From Pyxicephalus adspersus (taxonomy: Eukaryota > Chordata > Amphibia > Anura > Pyxicephalidae): a DNA stretch of 64,000 nt. Positions 10,736 to 21,379 of this stretch are shown here, one piece after another (the stretch's first letter is position 1; every line of letters begins with the position of its first letter). Location: contig NC_092866.1 in the NCBI RefSeq assembly GCF_032062135.1, forward strand, positions 30,302,746 to 30,366,745, in the 5' to 3' direction. The translations under genes and the position numbers were made by a program. A model generated the notes under the pieces. It had not been told where the DNA came from, ran no database searches, and saw only the letters and a list, made by a program, of their open reading frames with translations.

Positions 10736-11832
10736 AGATCATAGTAGGCATACAGAATGAATGGTAAAAAGCAATATGATTTTTCTTCCATTACTACTTA
10801 CCCCTTATTGGGTAATCGCTGTTTTTTAGTCCTGTTTTTCAATTATAAAAGTAACTGACATAGGAAGGAAGGAACAGTACATTTGAGACCCCCATACGCC
10901 TATGAAGCCTATATGTGTATGAAACTGTGAGTCAAAGTGGTACTCAGAATATTGCAGGTAGTCTGGCGCAAATATTTTCCTACTCAGTCATAATGCTTGT
11001 AATCTGTTGCCAAGGGCCACTCTTTTCCTGTAATAAAAGACTATAATAAATCTGTTTTGGAAAGACAGGGAAACTACCCTAAAAGTGTATCTATTTGGAC
11101 CAGGGGATTTTAAGTTATGGAAATTGTCTTGCCCCTGGAATATATTGGTAAATGTTTATATCCTTCATTCAATGTCATCTGCCTTTCTTTGCTAAAGAAT
11201 ATATTACAAAGTTTACAAATTTTGTTTTAATAAAAGTTTGTTGAATTTATTTTAATCTATTTCTAAACATGTTTAGGTTTGAGTGTTTGAGGAGGATTTA
11301 TGAGGCATGCAATATTCATTGCCTTCGTAATTTGTGTCATAATGTGTTCCTATTTACCATCTTAGAAAAACTGAAAGCACCATTTATATGTAGCATATGT
11401 TGTAATGAAGAATTCAGTTTTCTGTAAACATATTTCTAACATACATACATTTTGTCTATTCAGTAAACACTAGAGTGCTAAAAACTCAGGAAAAGAAAGA
11501 ATCAAGTAAATGATAAAGGCAATGTAAAGCTAGCCAATACTTAACATGCAGACCATGTTCCTTACCTCCACTCAAAGTAAATGGAAGAGAGGTTGAACAG
11601 AAAACAAGTGTAATAATATTATTGTTAGAACAAAAGGAGAGCACAAAGGGTGGTAAGAACTGTGGACAGCAGCTATGATGTTAAAGCTTTGCATTCTTTA
11701 AAGTGAAATCAATTTCAAACAACTATTTTTCAGCAGACCTGGGTGATATTTCTTCATGTACAAGTGTTTCCTTTGCTATGTCACTGACATATACTGATTA
11801 GCAACATTCAAAGGAAATAAAAAAAACATTTA
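10736..11832. other. No recognisable feature
   Basis: AT-rich intronic sequence with no convincing coding block, inverted repeat or tandem array. Confidence 0.45.
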
Positions 11833-12835
11833 TAGTTACATAGTTACATGGTAAGTCAAGTTGAAAAAATACCAAGTTCAACCACCAGGGAAATAAACAT
11901 ATCCCAAATATAAAACCCTATAGACATAGTTGATCAAGAGGAAGGTAAAAAAAAAACCCTGGTACAATTTGTTCCAACGGAAAAAAAATGCCTTCCTGAT
12001 TCCATGAGGCAATCGGATGTTCCCTGGAGCAACAGTCTGATATCTTTACTTCAAAGCTTTAATAGCCAGGTATATTCTGTGCTTCTAGAAAAGAATCCAT
12101 CTTTTTATTAAAGCAATCTATAGTACTTGTTGAAACTACTTCCAGGAATAGTGAAATAGTTGGGAAGCTAGAGTTCTCTATATGGACCATTTATATATTT
12201 ATACAGGGTGATCAAATTCGGTGCGCTCCGGCCAGAGCCATGGACCACCAAAATTTTATCATGGACTAGACCATGGGTTGGCGACCGCTGCTTTAAGGGG
12301 CCTACATGCTCAGATCTAATCTTTTTTGCTATTAACATATTTAAAAAAAAAATTGGGGGGTTTGCCCTACTTTTCCGTTTTACTTTTGCAATCTGCCTTT
12401 TTTTTTTGTAGTTTTGCACATTGTATCCCCCTTTTACATCCATTGTTATATTCTTTATATTTTATTTTATATTCTTCATTTTATACTCTATACTTATATT
12501 TCTTTTTATACTCTATATAGCTTTTTTTAACATTAGTTGTGAGCCACATAGTTTTTAGTTTTAGCCTCTTAAACTTATTACCCATTGGAATATATTTTTC
12601 AGTGTGTTTGTGTATAACAGACTTGAGACATTCTCATTTCTGTTCTGTGTTCTTTGTGGACAATATTCTCTCCCAGTCCAAGTCAGAGAGCCGCCCTTAA
12701 TAATGAAAAATTTGCTTTGTTAAATTTGAATGTTTTTATCTTTCCTGTTTTTGCTCCTTGTTTACAGCTTACATTAAATCATATTATAGTCACTGCTACC
12801 CGGTGACTAGGTCCAGCAGAGTAAAATTTCCACCA
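11833..12835 (-). mobile_element. CR1-type LINE copy with deletions
   Basis: This minus-strand copy aligns by eye with the larger CR1 at 49813-53110. At 11833-12130 it has the 3' tail (TAGTTACATAGTTACATGG, then the inverse of a TTGAACTTGATGGACTTATG-like tail). It then jumps to sequence like 50160-50215 and, after a hAT fragment, resumes at 12296 with sequence like 52110-52690 (GGGGGGTTTGCC, TAAATCATATTATAGTCACT). Large internal deletions removed most of RT. No open frame remains. Confidence 0.75.
12216..12290 (-). mobile_element. Right-end fragment of a hAT-type MITE
   Basis: The fragment ends GGGTTGGCGACCGCTG. Inverted, this is CAGCGGTCGCCAACCC, the terminal repeat style of the MITEs at 14798-15042 and 48933-49175. 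Internal words such as GGCCAGAGCCATGGACCACC are shared with 49130-49155. It lies at the CR1 deletion junction. The left end is missing. Confidence 0.6.
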
Positions 12836-12949
12836 CGTGGAAGATACAGAGGGCATATATATAATATTAACCTGCAAATTGAATTCAATCCTTACTCTAG
12901 AAAATCTCTGTCCATAACTACAAGCAACACATATTCCTTCGCAATTTAT

Positions 12950-14545
12950 TCAAAAAAGTGAGAAAGAATCATCAAGGTTCATTAGTAATTGGAGGAGATT
13001 TCAACATAATTCCAAATCATTCTCTGGACTCTTTTGTTTATGGAAAATTTTTGATAGAGCATGAACTAAATGACACATGGAGATGCCAACATGGCTCAGA
13101 GAAGGACTACACCTTTTTTTTTCCTCCTACCTATCTCACTCTCGGATTGATTATTTTAATTGGACCTTTGGACTCTACTGCATATAAATTCTTCACAGAT
13201 TGGGACAATAACATAGTCCAACCACGCTCCAGGCCAAAAATCAAAAGCTGGAGAGGTTATGGAGACCTAATGTTTACATTTTAGCACTTCCAAAGTATGA
13301 AAAACATTGATAATGTACAATAGTTGTATTTTCGACTAATACTGATGATGTTGATCCAATTATTTTATAGAATGCCCATGAGGCATTTATGAGAGAAATT
13401 TTCATTAAGTGCTAGTGAAAAAAAAAAAACAGAGGTTGCACCAAATTACTGAATTATTCAAATCTATACGTGACAAGGAAGAGGAAAATAAAAAATTCCC
13501 TTCCCGTCGGGTAACTGCTGCACTTCAAAAGTAGTGATCTCCCCGACCCCTTTTAGCTGGGTACACCACTCCACACTTTTCAGTAACCACCCAGCTGTTT
13601 TTGGGTGATTACTGAGGAGATGGATCACAATACATGGGCTGTCACCCACCTATAATTTCTTCCCACCCGGTTAAAAAAAATTTTCTGAGTTCCACACTGA
13701 AAAGGATAGATTAAATCTCAGATCCTTGTTGTTATACTAACATCATCCTTATATAAAAAAACTGGGGGCCCAACACTACACTAGAAAATAAAGCTGGACC
13801 TTTATTGGCTCAACGAATAAAGACAAGACGTATAAAGTCACATATTTCTAAAATAGTAGATCCTTTTGAGTGGCATACAGGAATTAAAGATAACCGTGTC
13901 TAACAACAGTTGGGCAAGTGCCAAAAAATCACTTATTGTAGCACTAAATGTGCAGATAACTGGGATCTTTTTCAAAGAATAAATAATAAATGCTACCTTA
14001 CACCGATTAGATTAGCATGTTTTTTCAGTTTCCAATTCTAATGTGTGTCGGAGGGAATGCGGAGATGTGGGAACTCTCCAACATATCTTATGCTACATCG
14101 TTAAAGCCCAATCAAAAACTAGCATCACTCCATCTTAGTATGGATAGAAGTGCTAAATTGGCAATTGTGAGGAAATGGAAAGGTACTTGTATAACTAATG
14201 TGTCAGAGGTGATTCATCATTTGAATGCCCAATGTTCTTTAGAAAAAACCTTAACTATAGCCCATAATTGTTATAAAAAAATGTTTTCAAACAATGGAAG
14301 ATGTGGTTGCGTCATCCAAAATGTTTGATGGTTAAAATCATATCATACGATAAAACTGTTTGCTAAAAGTTAGTTGTAAGACTGGTATTATGTTTTACTT
14401 ATATACCTATATTTCTAAATTTCTTTTGTTTTTCTTTCTTATGTCTATTTATTTTTCATACTATTTTTGTTTTTCTGTTTACTGTATTTTTATGTTGGTC
14501 ATATTGTAGACCTTTGTTATTTGAATGTTAAAATTAATAAGAATA
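12950..14545 (+). mobile_element. L1/Tx1-type LINE, deleted copy
   Basis: The 5' part (12958-13200) encodes endonuclease blocks: LVIGGDFNIIPN, with the DFN motif of apurinic-type endonucleases, and EKDYTFFFPP. After a gap that holds a MITE, 13900-14330 encodes the ORF2 C-terminus (NWDLFQR-like, TIAHNCYKKMF, then KMWLRHP in a shifted frame), followed by an AT-rich 3' UTR to about 14545. The reverse transcriptase is entirely missing. Confidence 0.65.
13480..13705 (-). mobile_element. MITE with CACCCGG / CAGTGT ends
   Basis: Read on the minus strand this contains TCAGTGTGGAACTCAG, then a run of T, AACCGGGTGGGAAG and a GGGTGGTTACTGAAAAGTG block. The same layout (TCAGTGTTCTCCCCCG, T-rich, CCGGGTGGTAGGAAG) occurs at 23995-24165 on the plus strand. 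It carries no coding capacity. The superfamily is uncertain, possibly hAT. Confidence 0.5.
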
Positions 14546-14789
14546 TCATTCCACCACTATCTATGCAAATTGAAATATGCAAATATGCAAAGAAATAATG
14601 AAAATAAATATCCCTCCACCATTCCTTTAAATCTTTCCCCTAGAACCCCTTTCGATTTAGGTGAAAACGATCTTTGGCTTAGTGGTTATCTAACTAAAAC
14701 CAACATTGTTTATGTCACACTTGGAGAAATGAAGCCTCCAAGGGGCACTGTACAATAGTGGTGTGAGCCCTGAGATAAGGCTAAGATGA
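14546..14789. other. No recognisable feature
   Basis: AT-rich sequence between the L1 3' end and the hAT MITE. A frame at 14525-14758 has no family signature. Confidence 0.4.
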
Positions 14790-14797
14790 GGCTAAGG

Positions 14798-15042
14798 CAG
14801 TAGTCCCCAAGCCTTTGGACGTCATAGACCTCTAAAAGGGAGCCATGTGTCACTCAAAGGAGAAGCAACTTCCACCGTCATGATGTCATGATGCCAGAAC
14901 CCACCCACTCGTGATGGAGGAATTGTTTGGTTGTGTACAGAGACACAACCCACACATCGCCCTCAGCATGCGATGCATACGGGAGTCCTTCTTTGGGGGT
15001 GCACTGGCCAGAGCCACCAAAACCACAAGTTGGGGACTGCTG
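14798..15042. mobile_element. hAT-type MITE with 8-bp target duplication
   Basis: The ends CAGTAGTCCCCAAGC and AGTTGGGGACTGCTG form an imperfect 15-bp terminal inverted repeat. The flanks are GGCTAAGG (14790-14797) and GACTAAGG (15043-15050), an 8-bp duplication with one mismatch, as hAT transposases make. The 245-bp element has no coding capacity. It shares internal words with the truncated relatives at 12216 and 48933. Confidence 0.8.
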
Positions 15043-15050
15043 GACTAAGG

Positions 15051-15262
15051 TGCAAGATTTAAGTAGCAGCCTTGTCTTCTCCAGATTCTCTAGTGGTGAG
15101 GATGTTGTGCTGCAGGCTGTTGCCAGGTTGTGGTCCTTGGGCACACCAGGGTTGGTAGGACAACGTGCAGTACCAAATCAGCAAGCAGGGGAATAGTGTA
15201 AGAAGGCTGGGGTCGAGGCAGGCAGCAAACAAGAGAGGTCAAGAACAATGCCAGGGTTAAAC
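15051..15262. other. LTR-like fragment, weakly supported
   Basis: The words GGCAGGCAGCAAACAAGAG and GAGGTCAAGAACAATGCCAGG resemble the AGGTCA/GGCAGGCGGC-rich middle of the solo LTR at 23094-23752. The match is short and has no boundaries, so the assignment is tentative. Confidence 0.3.
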
Positions 15263-15309
15263 AGCCAAAGGGCCCTCTGCCTTTATCTACTTTGAGGCCT
15301 ATATCACTA

Positions 15310-15426
15310 TTTCTGTATGTTTCTAAAAAAAAAAAACAACAGATATTTCATTCTGATCCCACTTGCTATCTATCAAAAAAGCCAGAAACAAATCTGTATT
15401 TCTCTCAAAAAAATACAGATATTTTA
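15310..15426. repeat. 85-bp minisatellite, left part before the L1
   Basis: Units with ACAGATATTTCATTCTGATC and CTATCAAAAAAGCCAGAAAC are cut by the L1 at 15427. The same array resumes at 17126. The duplicated words TCAAAAAAATACAGATATTTTA (15405-15426) and the copy at 17126-17146 bracket the L1. Confidence 0.8.
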
Positions 15427-17125
15427 TAGTTCAATATTTCTTTATTAAGAAGTTTTTTTTAAAAGGTTACATAACAGGTCACATACAAATACAGCCAAAC
15501 AGAAAGAAAATATATAAGGAAAAGAAAAAGAAAAAAAAAAACAGATAGAGAAAATATAAAGATTTAAACATCTAACATATCAAAAAAAAAAAAATACCAT
15601 CAAAAAAAAATACCAATACCAATGTTGCCAGCCAGTACAAAAATAAGTACAAAAAAAAGTTATATTTAATCACAGAGTCCACTGTCACCGTCCATCAATT
15701 ACAAACAATATTACAGGAAGGATGAAGAAGCCAGAGTTCCCATTTAACAAAAAACATGTCATAACTAGAGTTGAGAATAGCAACTGTCTTTTCATATGCA
15801 CAACAAAGATTCAGGTCCGCTATAACATCTCTATGGCTAGGAGTATGAGTAGTTCTCCACAATTTGGTAATATGCATTTTCGAGAGTAAAAGAATCTGAA
15901 TAATAATAGATCTGGCAGGAGTAGGGAATCGTCTTGTGTCTAAATGCAGAATAACCATCTCAGGTGTGGGTAAAAATGGTATAGCTGTGATATCGAAGAT
16001 CAACTGAAATATAAGATTCCAGTAGGATCTAAGAGATTTGCAATACCAAAAAATATGTGACAACGGTCCTATTTCGCCACAATTCCTCCAACATTGTGCT
16101 GAATGGGAGTCAGAAAATTTAGACAATTTATAGGGAGTCAGATACCAAAAATTAAGTGTACGCTGAAAGAGATCCCAATGGTTTTCACATCTAGAAGCTT
16201 TATAGGCGGCAGCCCAATCATTTGGGGAGAAACCTATACCCAGATCCTTAGCCCATCTGTGCATGTTGGTGGAAAGAAAAAACTCTAGGTTTCTATTAAG
16301 TAAATATAGTACTTATACTATTTTTGTGTGATATGGGCATTTGAAAAAGATGGTTCAACGACATATGTAAATGCAATTCGGGCTGGAGAGTAATCTTATT
16401 AACTAAATGTCTGATTCTCCAGTAGGTAAAACGCTCTATATCAGCTAAATGGTACTCTGTCTGCAAAATATCAAACGATTTGAGGCCATGTGTAGTAAAG
16501 ATATCTCTTAGCTCGCAAATACCACAGCTCCTCCATCTTGATAAATTAAGCTGTGGGATAAATATTTCCAGAATTCTTAAATCGGTGAATAGTCAAATGT
16601 GATCCCAAGGTAGGAGAGGATGAACTAAAATCTCTCCAGCACTTCAGGGTAGCTTGAATTGTAGGATACGTAGAGACAGGTACAGAATGCCCTAGCTTAA
16701 TAGCTATCAATAAATGTTTCATATTGGGCAAATTTGTTAAATATTGCTCCATCTCAACCCACAATTTCTGTGGGGACGGATTCCACCAGTCATAAGTTTG
16801 GGAGAGAACTCCAGCCTTATGATAGTGATATAGATTTGGTATCCCCATTCCTCCAGATCTCCTATGTTTCGTAAGTATATGGAATGCACATCTAGGTCTT
16901 TTTCCTCTCCATTAGAAATGCATAATCATTTTTGCAGAGATCTAATATATTGTTTAGGAAGAAGAATGGTAAGAGTGCGGAAAAAATATAAAATCTTGGG
17001 CAAAATAAACATCTTTACTGTTGCAACTCTACCTGCCATAGAGAATTCAGTTTTATTATATTTTTTCAATTCCGTGGATATTGCTGTCGCTAAAGGGGGA
17101 AAATTAGTCTGAAATAGTTGTGAAA
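15427..17125 (-). mobile_element. 5'-truncated L1/Tx1-type LINE inside minisatellite
   Basis: This minus-strand LINE keeps the last third of ORF2 and a 3' end with an AATAAAG signal near 15440. Flanking copies of a 21-22-bp minisatellite word (15405-15426 and 17126-17146, one A different) act as a target-site duplication. Insertion into a repeat makes this slightly less certain. The 5' truncation and long duplication fit target-primed reverse transcription. Confidence 0.8.
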
Positions 17126-17129
17126 TCAA
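15695..17129 (-). pseudogene. L1 ORF2 C-terminal region
   Basis: Three minus-strand frames join in order. 17129-16926 has LATAISTELKKYNKTEFSMA, GRVATVKMFILPKILYFF, the post-RT region of L1 ORF2. 16848-16546 starts MGIPNLYHYHKAG, the GG.G.PN block after the RT thumb. 16264-15695 has a 189-codon C-terminal region including HRWAKDLG, NFWYLTPYKLSKF and a Cys-rich motif (CWRNCGEIGPLSHIFWYC). The Cys-x3-Cys...His...Cys spacing is the usual C-terminal L1 zinc-knuckle-like motif. Frameshifts separate the pieces. Confidence 0.8.
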
Positions 17130-17945
17130 AAAATACAGATATTTTAACCGGATCCCACTTGATATCTATCAAAAAAGCCAGAAAAATTTCTGTATTTCTC
17201 TCAAAAAATACAGATATTTAATTCTGATACCACTTGCTATCAAAAAAGCAAGAAAAATTTCTGTATTTCTCTCAAAAAAATACAGATATTTATTTATGAT
17301 ACCCATTGCTATCTATCAAAAAAGCCAGAACATTTTCTGTATTTCTCTCAGAAAAATACAGAATTGTATTTGATATATCTTGCTATTTACCAAAGACCGT
17401 TTGTTAAAAAAAAAATGTCCTACTATATAAAAAATACAGACATTTCATTGTTTGATACATCTTGCTATTGACCAAAGAAAACTGTTTGTAAAAACAAAAT
17501 TTGTGTCCCACTATATAAAATATACAGGTATTTAAGTGTTTGATACATCTTGCTATTTACCAAAGAAGACCGTTTGTTAAAAAAAAAAAAAAAAAAAAAA
17601 GTGTCCTACTATAAAATAGAGATATTTCAGTGTTTAATACCTCTTGCTACTTACCAAAAAAGCCATTTTCCTACAGAAAAATTTCTGTCCTACTATAAAA
17701 AAATACAGATTTTCCAGTGTTTAATACCTGCTACTATTTACCAAAGAAGACTGGTACAGTGAAATTTCTGTGCTACTTTAAAATAAATACAGATATTTTA
17801 ATGTTTGATACCTGTTCCTATTTACCAAAGAAGACTGTTTGGTACAGTGAAATTTCTGTGCTACTTTAAAATAAATACAGATATTTTAATGTTTGATAAC
17901 TGTTCCTATTTACCAAAGAAGACTGTATGGTACAGTGAAATTTCT
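17126..17945. repeat. 85-bp minisatellite array
   Basis: About nine units run head to tail. Each has a T/A-rich ATACAGATATTT word, a GTTTGATACCT word, TATTTACCAAAGAAGAC and a TTTCTGTGCTACTTTAAA word. Neighbouring units are often more alike than distant ones (17760-17945 holds two nearly identical units), as expected from local unequal exchange. It continues the array cut at 15426. Confidence 0.85.
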
Positions 17946-18685
17946 GACGATGGACTACACCCAGCTCTAGATGCCAGTTAGCAATCCTTCTCAGGGCCCA
18001 CGGCCTCCTCCTCCTGCTGTTGCTGCCACCTGTCAGTACTCTATTCACTTAAGTTGTATTACACACTTCTGGGTGGGTGTCACTGAAGATGCACTACACC
18101 CAGCTCGAGATGCCAGTTATCAATGCGGTCCCCACTCAGTCTCAGGGTCCACCTCCTCCTCCTCCTGCTTCTGTCGCCTGTCAGTGCTCCATTCACAAAA
18201 ATTGTATTACACACTTCTAGGTGGCATTGACGACGCACTACACCCAGCTCGAGATGCCAGTTATCAATGCAGTCCCCACTCAGTCTCAGGGTCCACCTCC
18301 TCCTCCTCCTCCTCCTGCTGCTGCTTGTTAGTACACCATTCACTAAAATTGTACACTTCTCTGTGGCATTGATGATGCACTACACCCAGCTCTAGATGCC
18401 AGTTACCAATGCGGTCCATGCTCCGTCTCAAGGCCCACCACCTCCTCCTTCTGCTTCTGTCGCCTGTCAGTGCTCCATTCACAAAAATTGTATTACACAC
18501 TTCTAGGTGGCATTGACGATGCACTACACCCAGCTCGAGATGCCAGTTACCAATGCGGACCACGCTCCGTCTCAGGGCCCAAAGCCACCTGCTTCTGCTG
18601 TTGCTGCTGCCACCTCTCAGTACTCCATTTACTAAAATTGTACACTTCTGGGTGGCATTGACGCTGCACTACATGGGTGTCATTC
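17946..18685. repeat. Five 140-145-bp tandem repeats
   Basis: The phrase ACTACACCCAGCTC recurs at 17953, 18093, 18237, 18379 and 18523, and a shortened form occurs at 18668, giving unit lengths of 140 to 145 bp. Each unit also contains GATGCCAGTTA, a C-rich CCTCCTCCTCCTCCTGCT stretch and a CTCCATTCAC word. Frames across the array look protein-like only because the unit length is often near a multiple of three. I do not call a gene. Confidence 0.88.
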
Positions 18686-18720
18686 CTAACACATGTCATC
18701 CAGGTCATGATGCCAGCTAG

Positions 18721-18798
18721 CAAATAATAATAATAAACAAGATTTGTATAGTGTAAACACATTATGCAGCTATATAAATTAAATAGGGGTGCGTACAT
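18721..18798 (-). mobile_element. Short CR1/L2 LINE 3' tail
   Basis: This is the inverse of the last 75 bp or so of the LINE at 7545-8376: an AATAATAATAATAAAC repeat, then GATTTGTATAGTG, ATTATGCAG and AAATAGGGGTG. It is a severely 5'-truncated insertion that lies exactly between two tandem arrays. Confidence 0.65.
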
Positions 18799-19019
18799 TA
18801 AATAGCTGTCAATCCCACAAAAATCCTTTTTGCCTGCTGTCACTTTGCCTGCCTATTTTTCTGGAAAATCACAAGGTTTTTCTTGTTGCCACTGTTCTTC
18901 TACATTTACCTATCAAATTTGGTGGTTCTAATGTGTATAGGGGCTTTGCTATTATTGTTTAAAGTCCGCCTACTGACTTTAATGTAATTTGTGAGGACAT
19001 TTTTGCGAGACTGTCAGAG
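18799..19019. other. Spacer between tandem arrays
   Basis: Non-repetitive sequence of the hAT-like block between the 142-bp and 90-bp arrays. No feature is recognised. Confidence 0.4.
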
Positions 19020-19700
19020 GCCTTCTCGCTCATCCCTACGGAGGACCTCCCTCGGGGCCCTCTGCCTCTTTCTACTTTGAGGCCTATATCACTTGTAACA
19101 GAACTGTTTAACCAGCTATTTTTTTGTACAGAGGACCTCCCTCAGGGCCCTCTGCCTCTATCTACTTTGAGGACTATATCACTTGTAACAGAGCTATGTG
19201 ACCGGTTAATTTTTGGACCGGAGGAATCCACTCAGTGCCCTCTGCCTATCTACTTTGAGGCCTATATCGCTTGTAACATAGCTGTGTAACCAGCTAATTT
19301 ATGTACGGAGGACTATTTCTGTATTTCCTTAAATAGATATGTCATTCTGATCCCACTAGCTATCTATCAAAAAAGGCAGAAAAATGTCTGTATTTTCCCC
19401 TCAAAAAAAACAGATATGAGGCATATATCATTTGTAACAGAGCTGTTTAACCGGCTAATTTTTTGTACGAAGGACCTCCCTCGGGGCCCTCTGCCTCTAT
19501 CCACTGTGAGGCCTATATAACTTGTAACAGAGCTGTGTAACTGGCCAATTTTTTGACTGAACGACCCCCCTCAGGGGCCTTTGCCTCTACTCTGAAGCCT
19601 GTGTATGGCTTGTAATGAAGCAATGAAATCTGGCAGCTAATTTTTGGACCGGAGGAACCCCCTCGGGGCCCTTTTCTGCCTCTCCTCGGAGGCCTGTTTA
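19020..19700. repeat. Six 88-95-bp tandem repeats
   Basis: Units carry GGAGGACCTCCCTCGGGGCC, TCTGCCTCTATCTACTTTG, AGGCCTATATCACTTGTAAC and AGCTGTGTAACCGGCTAATT. The word CTACTTTGAGG or its variants occurs near 19072, 19162, 19250, 19501, 19588 and 19683. A remnant of the 85-bp unit (19312-19420) interrupts the array. One unit also lies at 15265-15310, beside the 85-bp array. The arrays have therefore been shuffled or were once interleaved. Confidence 0.8.
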
Positions 19701-19884
19701 AAATCTGCCATGTTCCCTTGACCACCCCATAAAATGGCCTTGCCAGCAACAGAAGAAATCCTTCCTGATTTTTTTTTGCCTTGTACAGTGTTGTGGAGAG
19801 CTGTGGGAGTCTTGAATTTTTAAATGTATTTGTAGCCTGTAGAAGCTCTACACAGTCAGGAAAAATAACCCAAATTTTCCCCCT

Positions 19885-19981
19885 ATTGAATTTAATAGTG
19901 TTCGAATTCGATCGCCCGAACGATACCGGCCTATTGGATCAAAAAGCTGTCGAATCGAATAGTGAGATATTTGACCAACAC
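19885..19981 (-). repeat. hAT right terminal inverted repeat
   Basis: This terminus has repeated TTCGAAT and CGAATAG words and ends in GAGATATTTGACCAACACTA. Read from outside it begins TAGTGTTGGTCAAATATCTC, similar to the start of the hAT element at 2598. It is assigned as the right end of the minisatellite block. No left partner was located. Confidence 0.6.
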
Positions 19982-20860
19982 TAGTCAGCAGCAGATACAT
20001 TGTTTGCTTATCACCACACTAAATCCCCCGTAGTTTACTTATTGGGAAATCTACTTTGGAGTCCTTATATTGCTAACTTATGCAGCTCTTCCTGATAAAA
20101 CCTAGTGTGCCTAATGTTTGGAAATGTGACCCCTGCAGCAATAAAAAGACAGGCATAGGTATTTTATGTTGCACTCTTGGCACAATTAATATAAATTCAC
20201 AATGACTAATAAGCTGGGGAATACAAAAACATTGAAATTTGCACTTTTAATGGGTAAAAATATGTAAAAATTGAAATTTGCCCTTTTAATGGGTAAATAA
20301 GTTAAAAACACCTTACTAATCAGCACCCTGCAGACAGCAAAAGAACTAAAAAAATGCATTCCCTGTCAAAGGTCAATTCCTACTACAAAAATTTGCCATG
20401 CAAGCTTCACACATGTTTAGAATAGTCAGTGTTTCACTGACCAGTGTGCATGCTACTTAATGGTAAAGAATAAATAAAATAATAATGCAAAAAGAGTAAC
20501 AAAAATGCTACACATAGGGCAAACTTATTTTTATTTGCTGATGTAAACCAGTACTGCCAACACTTATATTCAACTTACGACATTATGGGCCATGCACATC
20601 TTTGAGTTTGAACACCAAAAGTTCTGTGACTTTTTAGACATAAGCATTTTTTTGAATGCCCTTTGTTTTATACACATAGGTCTCCCCAACTCCCATTTGG
20701 TGGGCGGAGCGCCCGGCTGCATTGCCTTCCCTGCTCTTATCAGTATGAGTATAATAAAGTTTGAAACACAAAATCATGTCAAAATAATAAATTAAATAAT
20801 TAAAAAAAAATTAATAATAAACTGATTGAAGAGATGATTTTGCGTTCTTCATTATATTCA
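19982..20860. other. No recognisable gene; small direct repeat
   Basis: AT-rich intron sequence. The phrase GAAATTTGCACTTTTAATGG at about 20233 is repeated at about 20271 with small changes. Nothing else is identified. Confidence 0.45.
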
Positions 20861-20904
20861 TACTATTATACTGTAAAATAAATTTTCATGAAAAACAATG
20901 TATT

Positions 20905-21196
20905 TTTTTTAGACATATAAATCCAGTGTATTGAATTCAATAGTTGTTTTGTATTGAATGCAATACAAATTAACTTGAAATTCCTGCCGTGGGCCCTAGC
21001 GATGGCTGTACGCACCAACGTCACCGGGAACTCCAGCGCACTCGCCAGGGGACAGTTCAACTAAGAGGATGGAGCCAGAAGATGGCAGGACACTGGAGGA
21101 TGCTGTTGGGACCAGGTAAGGCTTTATTTTTTTTTTTTAGCTTTAAGCAGGTTTTTTTCCCCAAGTCACACTCAGGCTTACCGCTCGGGAGGTTAT
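20905..21196 (+). mobile_element. piggyBac-like MITE, diverged copy
   Basis: It shares with the element at 56922-57380 a pair of TGTATTGAAT/CAATAC words, a GC-rich middle (CACCAACGTCACCGGGAACT), ACCAGGTAAGGCTTTA and a right end CGCTCGGGAGGTTA. The right flank is TTAT rather than TTAA, so the target site has mutated. The left end is unclear. Non-coding. Confidence 0.55.
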
Positions 21197-21379
21197 TTGC
21201 TGTGTTTGTAACTGCATGTCATCACGCAGTCTTACAACTCTCTGTGTACAAACCTTTATATCTCCTAAACTGTGTCGTAATTTATTGAAATTTTCAAGGT
21301 GCACAAAGAATTGTCATAGTTAGTAAGTGAAGGGCACATGTGTAACCCCCTAAACCAATGAAAAGCAGGGATGGTGGGG
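21197..21379. other. No recognisable feature
   Basis: A short spacer between the MITE and the L1 5' region. Nothing identified. Confidence 0.4.

Larger units (their letters stand above)
15263..19981 (+). mobile_element. Minisatellite-rich hAT-like block, L1-interrupted
   Basis: The block consists of three successive tandem arrays (85-bp, 140-145-bp and 88-95-bp units). It ends at the right in a hAT-style terminus: ATATTTGACCAACACTA at about 19965-19981, whose inverse TAGTGTTGGTCAAATAT resembles the TAGTGTTGAGCGAAC end at 2598. No transposase is encoded, so it appears non-autonomous. The left terminus was not found. An L1 (15427-17125) and a short LINE tail (18721-18798) are inserted in it. 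The limits are approximate. Confidence 0.55.

Noticed and set aside
17971..18661. Protein-like frames of 99-133 codons on both strands
   Set aside because: They are translations of the 140-145-bp tandem repeat. The same motif recurs in every unit and in both directions, and no known domain is present.
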